Below are positions 33,260 to 42,140 of a stretch of DNA of 64,000 nucleotides, piece after piece. This stretch comes from Enterococcus pseudoavium NBRC 100491 (GTDB taxonomy: Bacteria; Bacillota; Bacilli; Lactobacillales; Enterococcaceae): NCBI RefSeq assembly GCF_001544295.1, contig NZ_BCQF01000010.1, positions 30,232 to 94,231 of the forward strand. The letters are read 5' to 3'. How positions within the stretch are numbered: the stretch's first letter is position 1; the number at the start of each line of letters is the position of its first letter. A program made the position numbers and the translations under genes. Under the pieces are notes generated by a model that was not told the origin of the DNA, did no database searches, and saw only the letters and a program-made list of their open reading frames with translations.

Positions 33260-35215
33260 GTGAAGTACAATAAAGTAGTAAGTCTACTAGCGCTAGGGAC
33301 TTTGACAGCTCCGACTCTTTTAGCTTCACAACAAGTCTTTGCTGAAGAAAGTAGTACCGTTGCTAGTAACTCGGCTACGGTTTCTTCAAGTCAACAGTCG
33401 ACTGAAAGTTCTGGTACGGAAAGTACAGGAAGTTCTGAAGAGCCAGTAATCCAACCGCATAATTTGTTAGTAAATGGTAATTCGCTTATTAATAATAGTT
33501 ACACTGATGAAAAGGGAAATAGCATTGCTTTCCAACCAGTCTCTGAAGAAGGCTTGGTTGCTGGAACAGAAGTTCATTACACTGTGACATTGGCTGATAA
33601 GTTTGAGCTAAAAGAAGTGATTGTAACGAGTCAACAAACTGGGGCTGTAATATCAACCAGTGGAGATGGAAACAGTAAATTTACGATGCCGGACTCGGAT
33701 GTAACCGTTCAGTTTAATGTAACTGAAAAAGCCGAAGAAAAGCCAACACCTGAACCAGAACCAGTTCCGGAGCCTGCACCAAAACCGGAGCCGAAACCTG
33801 ATCCAAAGCCAACACCGACACCGGAAAAGCCAGCAGGGAATAATACTGGCAATAATTCTAATCAAAGCAAACCGAATTCAAATGGCCAAACGAGCCAAAA
33901 TAGCAAAAAGCCGGCGGAAAACAATTCCGCTCGCCAACCGCAAGCCGATTCGTCAAGTGATGTTCGGGTACCATCCAATCAAGCAGTGCCGACCTTTAGC
34001 AACGATGTACAAACAGCGATTGTGCAAGAAGCCTATCGTCATTTGGGTAAGCCATATGTTTGGGGAGCCAAAGGGCCGAACGCTTTTGACTGCTCAGGTT
34101 TAGCCTACGTGGTTTATGCGAATACCACTGGTCATAACATTGGCGGTTGGACTGGGGATCAGCAATATGCTGGGACACAAATTCCCGTCAGCCAAGCACA
34201 GCCAGGTGATTTGCTGTTTTGGGGCGCGCCAACTAGTGTCACGACCCATGTCGCCATCTATATCGGCAATGGTCAATACATCCATGCACCGCAACCAGGG
34301 GATGTGGTGAAGATCGGCAGTATTAGTGCATTTGCGCCGACTTTTGCGGTACGAGTAAATGTTGCAGGCTTAGCAAAAGCCACCGGTTCATTATCAAATG
34401 CCTTTGGTGAATATAGTCCAAGTCAACCATTTATTTTTAATAAAAACCAAACGACGGATCAGTTTATTGAAAAAATCGGTGAGACGTCTCGTGAGGTCGG
34501 ACAAAAGAATGGGATCTATTCTTCTGTGATGATTGCTCAAGCAATTTTGGAAAGTGGTTCGGGCAATAGCAGTTTAGCTAGTGAGCCAAACTACAACTTA
34601 TTTGGTATCAAAGGAAAATTTGAGGATCAAAGCGTTTCTTTCAGAACTTTAGAACAAGATGACGCAGGGTCTAGTTTCCAAATTACCGCTGAATTCAGAA
34701 AATATCCTTCTTATAAAGAGTCATTAGAAGATTATGCAAAATTACTGAAGCAAGGAATCTCAGGAAATCAGGATTTCTATAAGCCCGCTTGGAAGGATCA
34801 AACGGAATCTTATAAGGATGCCACAAAGTATTTGCAAGGCCGCTATGCAACGGATAAGCAATATGCTGAGAAATTAAATGCGATTATTGAAGCCTATGAG
34901 CTCACTGAGTTCGACCATGCTAAAGAGGTTAAGGAAGAACAGACAGGGCCAGAAATTAGTGCTACGAATAAGAAATTTGATACAAGTGATCGAATCCAAT
35001 CAAAATTGATTGCCAGTCTGATTAATAATCCGCGGATTCCGCAGATGATGTCAACTAAGCATTTTATTAATCTTTTCCGAGCTGAAAGCTTGATTGCCTT
35101 AGCAGCTTCCGCTTTGCCGGCGAAGAAGATCACAACGGAAACATTACCAACTGCTTCTTCCATATATATCACGTTAAGCAGTGGTCTGTTAGCGGTTATT
35201 CCGCCGATGAAATAA
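33260..35215 (+). CDS. Secreted peptidoglycan hydrolase with NlpC/P60 and glucosaminidase domains
   Basis: A 651-residue exported cell-wall enzyme. Signal peptide at residues 1-28, then a Ser/Thr-rich stretch, a small beta domain (about 70-155), a Pro/Glu-Pro repeat linker (PEPEPVPEPAPKPEPKP), an NlpC/P60 endopeptidase with Cys278 (FDCSGLAY) and His330, and a GH73-type glucosaminidase with Glu431 (ILESGSG). The tail reads LPTASS, a hydrophobic stretch and a final Lys, like a weak cell-wall sorting signal. The start is GTG 33260. The two activities cut the peptide and the glycan of peptidoglycan, so it may be a daughter-cell separation or remodelling enzyme. Confidence 0.93.
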   Translation: MKYNKVVSLLALGTLTAPTLLASQQVFAEESSTVASNSATVSSSQQSTESSGTESTGSSEEPVIQPHNLLVNGNSLINNSYTDEKGNSIAFQPVSEEGLVAGTEVHYTVTLADKFELKEVIVTSQQTGAVISTSGDGNSKFTMPDSDVTVQFNVTEKAEEKPTPEPEPVPEPAPKPEPKPDPKPTPTPEKPAGNNTGNNSNQSKPNSNGQTSQNSKKPAENNSARQPQADSSSDVRVPSNQAVPTFSNDVQTAIVQEAYRHLGKPYVWGAKGPNAFDCSGLAYVVYANTTGHNIGGWTGDQQYAGTQIPVSQAQPGDLLFWGAPTSVTTHVAIYIGNGQYIHAPQPGDVVKIGSISAFAPTFAVRVNVAGLAKATGSLSNAFGEYSPSQPFIFNKNQTTDQFIEKIGETSREVGQKNGIYSSVMIAQAILESGSGNSSLASEPNYNLFGIKGKFEDQSVSFRTLEQDDAGSSFQITAEFRKYPSYKESLEDYAKLLKQGISGNQDFYKPAWKDQTESYKDATKYLQGRYATDKQYAEKLNAIIEAYELTEFDHAKEVKEEQTGPEISATNKKFDTSDRIQSKLIASLINNPRIPQMMSTKHFINLFRAESLIALAASALPAKKITTETLPTASSIYITLSSGLLAVIPPMK

Positions 35216-35227
35216 TCACCGGACACT

Positions 35228-35264
35228 AAAAGCCCTCAAGGAAGGTTCCTTGATGGCTTTTTTA
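35228..35264 (+). terminator. Rho-independent terminator after the peptidoglycan hydrolase
   Basis: AAAAGCC-CTCAAGGAA pairs with TTCCTTGA-GGCTTTT, with T-run. Confidence 0.87.
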
Positions 35265-35442
35265 CTTTCAAAATGCTTTAATTTGTGTAAAAATGGAAAC
35301 GGATTCGGTCGATTAAGTGGCAACTTAAAAAGAAATAAATTCACAAGCCCCTCTATTTGGGAGATTTTTTTAAAAATCTGAAAAAAAGGAAAAACGAATT
35401 GAAAATCCTTTTTTTTGTTTTTTTAAGTTTAGGAGTGAAAAT

Positions 35443-36021
35443 ATGAAACGAAAACAGGACAGTCTGAAAACTAAACAGCGGTTGTTGGAAACCGCATTTC
35501 AAAATTTCTTGGAGGTTGGCTTTGAGAATACATCTTTAGAAAAAATATCAAAAGATGCGAATGTCAGCCGCGGAGCAGCCTATTGGCATTTTAAGAATAA
35601 GTCGGAGCTTTTTGGGGAAGTAGTTTCCCAGACGATTGAACAAATCAAACAGCAAAAAAAAGTGATCATGCTGGATGATACATTGAGTTTTCAAGAAAAA
35701 ACCGTGCGGATACTGACTGTTCCATCTCAAAATCAGCCCGTCTTCAAATTTTTGCAGCAGTCATTGAAGACTTTAGAAGTTTATCCGGAATTTTCTGAGC
35801 TGTTGAAGATTTTTGGTGAGACACGTGGGCGACTCTATGCATTCTTTTTAACTGGACTGAGAAAAGAGGGGCTAGGTGAGAAGGATGCTGCCGCGGTTGC
35901 AAGTCTGCTCTACAATTATTTTGAGGGAATGTATAGTTCGGGAACACCGCAAGAAGTAACGCAAAACTATACGCCGGCCGCCATTAGTCGCAGTATTTCA
36001 ATTATTTTTAAAAATATTTAG
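35443..36021 (+). CDS. TetR-family transcriptional regulator
   Basis: A 192-residue TetR-type protein: an N-terminal HTH (residues 10-55, DANVSRGAAYWHFKNKSELF is the recognition part) and a helical ligand-binding domain. The shape resembles AcrR/TtgR regulators, which respond to hydrophobic compounds. No exporter is next to it; the nearest genes are a cell-wall hydrolase upstream and the aldehyde operon downstream. The promoter region is T-rich (35400-35430) with GGAG before the ATG at 35443. Confidence 0.9.
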   Translation: MKRKQDSLKTKQRLLETAFQNFLEVGFENTSLEKISKDANVSRGAAYWHFKNKSELFGEVVSQTIEQIKQQKKVIMLDDTLSFQEKTVRILTVPSQNQPVFKFLQQSLKTLEVYPEFSELLKIFGETRGRLYAFFLTGLRKEGLGEKDAAAVASLLYNYFEGMYSSGTPQEVTQNYTPAAISRSISIIFKNI

Positions 36022-36029
36022 AAAAATGG

Positions 36030-36073
36030 AGAACTTGTTCGTAGCAGCCTTTTGCGGACAAGTTCTCTTTTTC
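36030..36073 (+). terminator. Rho-independent terminator after tetR
   Basis: AGAACTTGT pairs with ACAAGTTCT over a loop of about 20 nt, followed by CTTTTT. Confidence 0.78.
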
Positions 36074-36079
36074 ACTAAA

Positions 36080-36108
36080 TTGACAGCGCTTACAAGCGAA
36101 CGTATATT
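36080..36108 (+). promoter_or_regulatory. Promoter of the aldehyde operon with embedded cre site
   Basis: TTGACA (36080-36085), 17-nt spacer and TATATT (36103-36108). The cre site TGACAGCGCTTACA (36081-36094) fits TGWNANCGNTNWCA at every position and overlaps the -35, so CcpA binding would block transcription when preferred sugars are present. Confidence 0.88.
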
Positions 36109-36162
36109 GAGTTTAGAAGAAACATACACTAATGTATGTAAAAATGAAAGGGGTAAAAGCAA

Positions 36163-37503
36163 ATGACAATGCAGGAAATGGTCCAACAGGCACGTGAGGC
36201 AATGGAGAAAATCAGCGGGTACGATCAAGCGCAAGTAGATGCCATGCTTTTTGCAGTTTCTAAAGCGGTTTTTGATCAGGCGGAGCCTTTAGCGAAGTTA
36301 GCAATTGAAGAAACGAGGCTAGGTCGTTTAGATCATAAAATAGGCAAGAATCAAGGGATGGCGACCAATATCTTTGCTAGTATGAAAGGCAAAAAATCGG
36401 TGGGTGTACTCAGAGAAATTCCTGAAGAAGGACTGATTGAAGTAGCTCACCCAGTTGGGGTAATCGGTTCCGTCACACCGACCACCAATCCAACTATCAC
36501 ACCGCTGGGCAACGGCTTAATGGCGCTAAAAGGAAAAAATGCCATGATTGTTTCACCCCATCCACGCTCGAAAAAGACGACAAAAGAGACGATTGAACTG
36601 ATGCGGGAAGCCTTAGTCAGTGTTGGAGCCCCTCGAGATCTATTGCAAGTGATTGAAGAACCTAGCATTGAATTGTCGCAAGAATTAATGCGCTCAGTCG
36701 ATTTGATCGTCGCGACCGGCGGACCAGGGTTAGTTAAAGCGGCATACTCCAGCGGACATCCGGCTTATGGGGTGGGCCCAGGAAATGTCCAAGCCATTTT
36801 AGATCGTGATTTTGATCTAGCTGCAGCAGCAGAATTATCCGTGATCGGCCGATCGTTTGATAACGGGATCGTCTGTGCGTGCCAGCAAAGTTTGATTTAT
36901 CCGCAAGAAAAAGAAGTTGAGCTGTTTGAACAATTAGCTGAGAAAGGTGCGGCGGTTATTACTGATGAAACGGCATTGAATCAATTAAGAGGGGCACTTT
37001 TTATTGACGGTCGAGCGAATCCTGATCTGATTGGCCAAGATCCTGAAGTAATCGCGGCTGCAGCGGGAATCGAAATTCCGGCAGATAGTCAAATTATTGC
37101 CGTGAAAGTGACAAAAGTCGGCGCAGACGAATGGTTCTGTAAAGAAAAAATGGCGCCGGTTTTAGCATTGAAGAGCTATGATACCTTTGAAGAAGCGGTT
37201 GACTTTGCGCGGGAAAATCTATTGTTAGAAGGCTCAGGCCATTCGGCGGGCTTATTCAGTCATTCCAAAGAGCATCGCATCTATGCCGGCGAAATTTTAC
37301 CAGTCAGTCGCTTGGTGGTGAACCAGCCCACGATCGATGCTGGTGGTTCTCCGGTGAATGGCTTGAACCCAACCGTCTCTCTAGGCTGTGGCTCTTGGGG
37401 AAACAATATTATTTCGGAAAATTTGACCTACACTCATCTGATCAATATTTCTAGAATCGCCATGCCGATTGCTCCTAAATTTTCAGGTAATCCGTGGGAA
37501 TAG
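36163..37503 (+). CDS. CoA-acylating aldehyde dehydrogenase
   Basis: A 446-residue aldehyde dehydrogenase of the acylating type (related to the AdhE N-terminal half, EutE, PduP and SucD). The catalytic Cys is Cys238 in DNGIVCACQQS, matching the IC of AdhE; a second Cys is at 240. PTTNPTITPLGN and GCGSWGNNIISENL are other family marks. It oxidises an aldehyde to its acyl-CoA with NAD+, or the reverse. The N-terminus has no 15-20 residue shell-targeting helix, so it is not destined for a microcompartment. It starts an operon with phosphotransacylase, acyl kinase and alcohol dehydrogenase. Start at ATG 36163 with AAGGGG site. Confidence 0.9.
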   Translation: MTMQEMVQQAREAMEKISGYDQAQVDAMLFAVSKAVFDQAEPLAKLAIEETRLGRLDHKIGKNQGMATNIFASMKGKKSVGVLREIPEEGLIEVAHPVGVIGSVTPTTNPTITPLGNGLMALKGKNAMIVSPHPRSKKTTKETIELMREALVSVGAPRDLLQVIEEPSIELSQELMRSVDLIVATGGPGLVKAAYSSGHPAYGVGPGNVQAILDRDFDLAAAAELSVIGRSFDNGIVCACQQSLIYPQEKEVELFEQLAEKGAAVITDETALNQLRGALFIDGRANPDLIGQDPEVIAAAAGIEIPADSQIIAVKVTKVGADEWFCKEKMAPVLALKSYDTFEEAVDFARENLLLEGSGHSAGLFSHSKEHRIYAGEILPVSRLVVNQPTIDAGGSPVNGLNPTVSLGCGSWGNNIISENLTYTHLINISRIAMPIAPKFSGNPWE

Positions 37504-37512
37504 GTGAAAACG

Positions 37513-38403
37513 ATGGGGAAACTTGAGGAACTATTAACCAATTTCACTAGTGTTGAGAAAATCCGGATCGGCGTTGTTTGTGCAAATGATGAAGTCAGTA
37601 TTCGAGCGGTATTCAATGAAAAGTTGCAAGCTTTTTTAGAACCAATTTTAATTGGTGATGAAGCAAAGATCTCGGCGATTTTAGCTAAAAACGGCTACTC
37701 GGCAGAGATTGTTGCGGCTGAGACGGAAGAAGAATGTGCCTCGATCGGAGTGGCGCTAGTTCGCGAGCAGAAAATTGATTTTTTAATGAAAGGACATATA
37801 CAAACGCGCACCTTTTTAAAAGCGATCGTGGATCGTGAGAAAGGGATTGCCGATAATTTGCTGAGCCATGTCGCACTAAATGAGATCCCGGCGTATCACA
37901 AATTGTTGCTGACAACCGATGGCGGGATGGTGACTGCACCGACAAAAGCAGAAAAGAAACAATTGATCCAACACGCCATCGAAGTGATGACTAAAATCGG
38001 GGTGGATAAACCGAAAGTTGGGCTATTAGCGGCGGCTGAAAAAGTCAATCCCAAAATTGCTTCAAGTGTGGAAGCGGAAGCCATCATGACAGAAATTCAG
38101 CAGGAAAGCCCTGAACGTTGCTGGATTGACGGCCCCATTTCATTGGATCTGGCTTTAAGTCGGGAAATCGCAAAAATCAAGCAGTACCATAGCCCTGTTG
38201 CAGGGGATGCAGATATTCTCGTCGGACCTGATATCACCACGATGAATGTTTTAGGCAAAAGCTTGACTGTTTTGGCGAATGCTAAAATGGCGGGATTAAT
38301 CATGGGGGCAGAAGTGCCGATCGTAATGGCCTCACGAGGATCAACAGAAGCGGAAAAAGTCTATTCGATAGTAGTTGCCATGTACTGTAGCAGGAGGGGG
38401 TAG
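37513..38403 (+). CDS. ptb: Phosphate acyltransferase (phosphotransbutyrylase type)
   Basis: A 296-residue PTA/PTB-family enzyme. The conserved LMKGHIQTRTFLKAI, VALNEIP and DGGMVTAPTKAEKKQLI segments are typical of the Ptb branch. It exchanges the CoA of butyryl-CoA or a similar acyl-CoA for phosphate. GTG 37504 is an alternative start, but AGGTG sits correctly for ATG 37513. It follows the aldehyde dehydrogenase by 9 nt and precedes butyrate kinase by 3 nt. Acyl chain length is not decidable here; Ptb enzymes usually accept C3-C5 and branched acyl groups. Confidence 0.9.
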   Translation: MGKLEELLTNFTSVEKIRIGVVCANDEVSIRAVFNEKLQAFLEPILIGDEAKISAILAKNGYSAEIVAAETEEECASIGVALVREQKIDFLMKGHIQTRTFLKAIVDREKGIADNLLSHVALNEIPAYHKLLLTTDGGMVTAPTKAEKKQLIQHAIEVMTKIGVDKPKVGLLAAAEKVNPKIASSVEAEAIMTEIQQESPERCWIDGPISLDLALSREIAKIKQYHSPVAGDADILVGPDITTMNVLGKSLTVLANAKMAGLIMGAEVPIVMASRGSTEAEKVYSIVVAMYCSRRG

Positions 38404-38406
38404 CCG

Positions 38407-39471
38407 ATGAAAATCTTAGCGATCAATCCCGGTTCGACATCAACCAAAGTTTCTTACTATGTCGACGGTGAGATTATTAAAGAACGAAGTATTTCCCACT
38501 CGGCGGAGGAATTAAGAGATTTTTCAACAGTCATCGAGCAAATCGCCTTTCGTCGTGATATTTTATTCGCGTTTATGAACGCGGAGGGAATCGATCCACA
38601 AGAATTAGACGCGGTGGCTGGACGGGGCGGCAGTTTACCACCGGTTGCGGCTGGTGCTTATGAAGTCAATCAGGCAATGCTTGATTATTTGAAACACGTC
38701 ACCAAAAATGAACATCCGTCAAACTTAGGGGCCATACTGGCGCATGAAATCAAAGAGCAGGGCAATCCTCGGACTTTGGCATTGATTTATGATCCCGTCT
38801 CGGTCGACGAGTTGGAGGATGTTGCTCGAATTTCCGGTTTAAAGGGGATTGAACGGCAGAGCCTCGGCCACGCCTTAAATATGCGAGCGGTGGCAATGAA
38901 GGTGGCACGAGAAGAAGGCTTGGATTATCAGAAAGCAACACTGATTGTCGCTCATTTAGGCGGGGGGAATACTATCAGTATTCATCATCACGGCAGGATG
39001 ATCGATTTGATCTCAGATGATGAGGGTCCTTTCTCGACCGAGCGGACCGGTGGTCTTCCGTTGAAGTATTTGATGCCTTTGTGTTATGAGCATTCTTTAA
39101 AAGAAATGCTAAGGCTTTATAAACGAGAGGGTGGACTGAAGTCTTACGCTGGAACTAGTGATGCAAGAGCGATCGAAGCTCGGATTGCAGCCGGCGATCA
39201 AGCTTTAAAAACGGTGTATGATGCCTATATCTATCAGATTGCCAAAGGGATCGGAAGCCTAGCGACCGTCACCAATGGAATCGTCGATCGCATCGCCTTG
39301 ACTGGTGGAGTCGCTTATTCAGAGCTTGTTGTGGCGGAGTTGACCAAACGGGTCGGTTTCATCGCGCCAATCATTGCAGTTCCGGGTGAACACGAGATGA
39401 TTGCTTTATCAAAAGGGGCAGAACGCGTGGTTTTAGGCGAAGAAGAACTGAAACAATTCCATTATCACTAA
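38407..39471 (+). CDS. buk: Butyrate (short-chain acyl) kinase
   Basis: A 354-residue acetate/butyrate kinase family protein, the length of Buk. NPGSTSTK (residues 7-14) is the phosphate-binding loop, and HLGGGNTISIHHHG and GTSDAR are core ASKHA motifs. It makes ATP and a free short-chain acid from acyl phosphate, or the reverse. The locus lacks the bkd dehydrogenase genes usually next to ptb-buk in Enterococcus, so this is a separate copy tied to aldehyde metabolism. Confidence 0.92.
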   Translation: MKILAINPGSTSTKVSYYVDGEIIKERSISHSAEELRDFSTVIEQIAFRRDILFAFMNAEGIDPQELDAVAGRGGSLPPVAAGAYEVNQAMLDYLKHVTKNEHPSNLGAILAHEIKEQGNPRTLALIYDPVSVDELEDVARISGLKGIERQSLGHALNMRAVAMKVAREEGLDYQKATLIVAHLGGGNTISIHHHGRMIDLISDDEGPFSTERTGGLPLKYLMPLCYEHSLKEMLRLYKREGGLKSYAGTSDARAIEARIAAGDQALKTVYDAYIYQIAKGIGSLATVTNGIVDRIALTGGVAYSELVVAELTKRVGFIAPIIAVPGEHEMIALSKGAERVVLGEEELKQFHYH

Positions 39472-39520
39472 CGATAAATACTTGATAAAAATAGTTCAAA
39501 ATGGGAAAGGAGCAACACGA

Positions 39521-40639
39521 ATGAAAATCAAAGCAGCATTAGTAAAGGAAAAAGGCGCCCCTTACGAAATTACCGAATTGGAATTAGCTGAGGTCGGCTC
39601 AAAAGATGTCTTAGTAAAAATCGTCGCGTCGGGCTTATGTCGCTCGGATTATGGCGAAAGAAACGGTAACAGTATCAACTTCCCGAATGTTTTAGGCCAT
39701 GAAGGTGCGGGGATCGTTGAAAAAGTTGGCAATGCAGTCACCTCAGTCAAACCGGGGGATCATGTGATTTTATCTTATGCTTACTGCGGCGAGTGTAAAC
39801 ACTGCGTGGAAGGTCATCCATCGTCTTGTGAAAAATGGTTTACGGTCAATAATCTTGGCAAGAACCCGCGGGGAGAATTTATTTTACACACAGAGGAGGG
39901 GACAGAAGTTAATAACTTCTTTAATCAATCTTCTTTTTCAACCTATAGTCTGACTGAAGAATCGAATGTGGTAAAAGTAGCCAAAGATGTCGATTTACGT
40001 TTATTGGGCCCATTAGGTTGTGGCTTAGGGACTGGTAGTGGCGCCGTATTAAGTGTCTTGCAACCAAAAGTTGGGGAAGGCATCGCGGTTTTCGGAACTG
40101 GTGCGGTCGGTTTTTCGGCAGTTATGGCCGCGAAAATCGCTGGTTGCTATCCAATCGTGGCGATCGACATCAACGATCAACGTTTAGCCAAAGCCAAAGA
40201 ATTAGGCGCAAGTCATATTTTCAATAGTAAGGAAGAAGATCCTGAAGCGTTCATCAAGGAGTTAACTGAGGGCAGAGGGTTAGATTATGTAATCGATTCG
40301 ACTGGTGTCGGACCAGTCATGACCAAAGCTCTCCATTCAGTCAGCAATTCGGGAACCTTTGTGCCGCTAGCAGTGACCCAGAAGAATTTTGAAGTCAATA
40401 CCTTCTTTGATCTAGTTTTTGGTAATAAAAAGGTTCGTGGTGTTTTGATTGGGGATACGATCGCTAAATACCATTTGCCCAATTTGATTGACTTTTACAA
40501 ACGTGGTGAATTCCCATTCGATCAATTTATCAAATATTACGATTTCGAAAACATCAATCAAGCGGAAGCAGATTCGATTAGTGGGGATGTGATCAAGGCA
40601 GTTGTAGTAATGGACAAAGAGTATCAGCCACCCAAATGA
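39521..40639 (+). CDS. Zinc-dependent alcohol dehydrogenase
   Basis: A 372-residue medium-chain zinc alcohol dehydrogenase. Catalytic zinc ligands are Cys40, His60 and Glu61 (GHEGAG) and the structural zinc is held by Cys89, Cys92, Cys95 and Cys103 (CGECKHCVEGHPSSC). GTGAVGFSAV is the NAD-binding loop. It interconverts an alcohol and its aldehyde in the cytoplasm. The frame opens at 39482, but AAAGGAG (39506-39512) selects ATG 39521. With the other three enzymes of the operon it would let the cell oxidise part of an aldehyde pool to acid plus ATP and reduce the rest to alcohol, keeping NAD+/NADH in balance. Confidence 0.93.
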   Translation: MKIKAALVKEKGAPYEITELELAEVGSKDVLVKIVASGLCRSDYGERNGNSINFPNVLGHEGAGIVEKVGNAVTSVKPGDHVILSYAYCGECKHCVEGHPSSCEKWFTVNNLGKNPRGEFILHTEEGTEVNNFFNQSSFSTYSLTEESNVVKVAKDVDLRLLGPLGCGLGTGSGAVLSVLQPKVGEGIAVFGTGAVGFSAVMAAKIAGCYPIVAIDINDQRLAKAKELGASHIFNSKEEDPEAFIKELTEGRGLDYVIDSTGVGPVMTKALHSVSNSGTFVPLAVTQKNFEVNTFFDLVFGNKKVRGVLIGDTIAKYHLPNLIDFYKRGEFPFDQFIKYYDFENINQAEADSISGDVIKAVVVMDKEYQPPK

Positions 40640-40654
40640 TAGGAGGATGCTAAA

Positions 40655-41329
40655 ATGAAAAAAGGCGATATTCTTTGGGTTCTAGCATTGCTGTGCTTAG
40701 TGGGTTTATTCGTCATCCCGGCAACGCGCGAGCTGATTCTAGCCGCCAGTGGCGCACATCCATATCTGGGCGGTTTCGTCCAGTTTGCCATCTTAGCGAC
40801 GCTAGGGGATCTTTTCGGCAAACGTATCGTGACTGGCGAATACAGCTTTTCCACCCAAGTCTGGCTGCGGGCGCTTGTGTGGGGAATGATTGGTTGTATG
40901 GTGACACTCGTGTTCCCAGTCTTTATGGGTGGCGCAGGCTTGGCTCAGGCAGGAAACCTGTTGCCTTTTGCCGGGGTCTCGCTTGTTCAGGCTTTTTGCG
41001 GCAGCAGTATTATGAATTTGACCTTTGCACCGGCGATGAATACCTTTCATCGAATCATGGAATTGTGGATCGAAACATCGGCAGCAAAGGAGCCGGTGAG
41101 TTTGAAAGGGCTGATCGGAAAAATTGATTGGACCGCCTTTGTGACCTTCAATTGGTTGAAAGTCGGGATCTGTTTCTGGATTCCGGTGCATACGATTGTT
41201 TTTCTTTTACCGGAAAACATCCGTGTGGTGGTGGCCGCCTTTAGTTCGATCGCACTAGGAATCATTCTTTCCTTTGCGTCCAAAAAAGGCAGTGCTTCAG
41301 TAAAAATGTCTGAAAAAGAAGTCGTTTAA
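40655..41329 (+). CDS. Mpv17/PMP22-like integral membrane protein
   Basis: A 224-residue protein with about five hydrophobic helices. The C-terminal part (FNWLKVGICFWIPVHT, then LPENIRVVVAAF) resembles the NF-x-x-VP-x-x-x-R signature of the Mpv17/PMP22 family, but I am only moderately sure. The gene follows the alcohol dehydrogenase by 15 nt with its own AGGAGG, and closes the operon. A membrane protein here might export the acid or alcohol product or import the aldehyde/alcohol substrate. That is inference from context only. Confidence 0.6.
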   Translation: MKKGDILWVLALLCLVGLFVIPATRELILAASGAHPYLGGFVQFAILATLGDLFGKRIVTGEYSFSTQVWLRALVWGMIGCMVTLVFPVFMGGAGLAQAGNLLPFAGVSLVQAFCGSSIMNLTFAPAMNTFHRIMELWIETSAAKEPVSLKGLIGKIDWTAFVTFNWLKVGICFWIPVHTIVFLLPENIRVVVAAFSSIALGIILSFASKKGSASVKMSEKEVV

Positions 41330-41337
41330 TAAGAAAA

Positions 41338-41374
41338 AAACAGCCTCTGTCCACCTAGTGGACAAAGGCTGTTT
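41338..41374. terminator. Bidirectional terminator between the aldehyde operon and purC
   Basis: AAACAGCCT-GTCCAC pairs with GTGGAC-AGGCTGTTT; A-run upstream and TTTGCTTT downstream. Confidence 0.85.
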
Positions 41375-41377
41375 GCT

Positions 41378-42064
41378 TTATTGAATTTTATCTAGGATCA
41401 ACTGGGCACAGTCAATCTGGTTAGGAATATTGCCATCTTCATCTTTGACGCGCCAGATATCAGGGGTGATTTCATCAACCACGTACATTTTTCCAGCAGC
41501 ATCATAACCAATTTCAATTTTGAAATCAATTAAGGTCAAGTTCATTTCGGCTAAAGCATCTTTAAGAACCGTGCCGACTTTGGTTAAAATATCTAAGGCT
41601 TCATCGAATTGCCCAGGTTTTAAAATATCTTTCATTTGGCACAAACGATCGGTAATCAAGGGATCACCTTGTTCATCGTCTTTTAAAGTAACTTCCAAAT
41701 ATGGTGAGTCGAAAAGCAAGCCTTCTGGCAAGGTAAAGCGGCGGCACATACTGCCGGCTGTGAAGTAGCGTAAAACAAATTCTAAATTTGGGACTGTCAA
41801 CTGGCGAACCTTCATGACACCTTTTTCGATATCTGCATCTAAATAGTGAGTAGGGATGTCATTTTTTTCCATCAGCTCAAAAAAGTATTTGGAAACAGTC
41901 AAGCCGACTTTTCCTTTACCAGCGACACTGCCGCCGACCGTATTGGAACCTGGGTCAAAGACGCCATCTTCACCAGTTGCGCTGTCTTTGAAGAATAAGT
42001 AGACTTCCTTATTTGCTTCATCTAGTAAGACTGTTTTTGTTTTGCCATCGTACAATTCTTTCAT
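41378..42064 (-). CDS. purC: Phosphoribosylaminoimidazole-succinocarboxamide synthase
   Basis: A 228-residue SAICAR synthetase, shorter bacterial form. The nucleotide-binding strand MKELYDGKTKTVL, the PLEFVLRYF-like segment (NLEFVLRYFTAG) and DFKIEIGYD are family motifs. It joins CAIR with aspartate in de novo purine synthesis. It is a monocistronic gene; the rest of the pur operon is not in the window. A PurBox upstream indicates PurR control. Confidence 0.96.
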   Translation of the reverse strand: MKELYDGKTKTVLLDEANKEVYLFFKDSATGEDGVFDPGSNTVGGSVAGKGKVGLTVSKYFFELMEKNDIPTHYLDADIEKGVMKVRQLTVPNLEFVLRYFTAGSMCRRFTLPEGLLFDSPYLEVTLKDDEQGDPLITDRLCQMKDILKPGQFDEALDILTKVGTVLKDALAEMNLTLIDFKIEIGYDAAGKMYVVDEITPDIWRVKDEDGNIPNQIDCAQLILDKIQ

Positions 42065-42140
42065 GTTTTCCTGCTCTCTCTGAAATATCCAGTGTTTTCA
42101 AAAATAATAACACCAGATATTTTTACTGTCGATGATTTTT

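Noticed and set aside
33740..33840. Pro-rich segment as a DNA repeat
   Set aside because: It encodes a PEP/PKP cell-wall-spanning linker of the hydrolase; no separate repeat element.
36163..39471. Assigning ald-ptb-buk to the branched-chain keto-acid (bkd) pathway
   Set aside because: No bkdDABC genes are adjacent, and an acylating aldehyde dehydrogenase and alcohol dehydrogenase are present instead.
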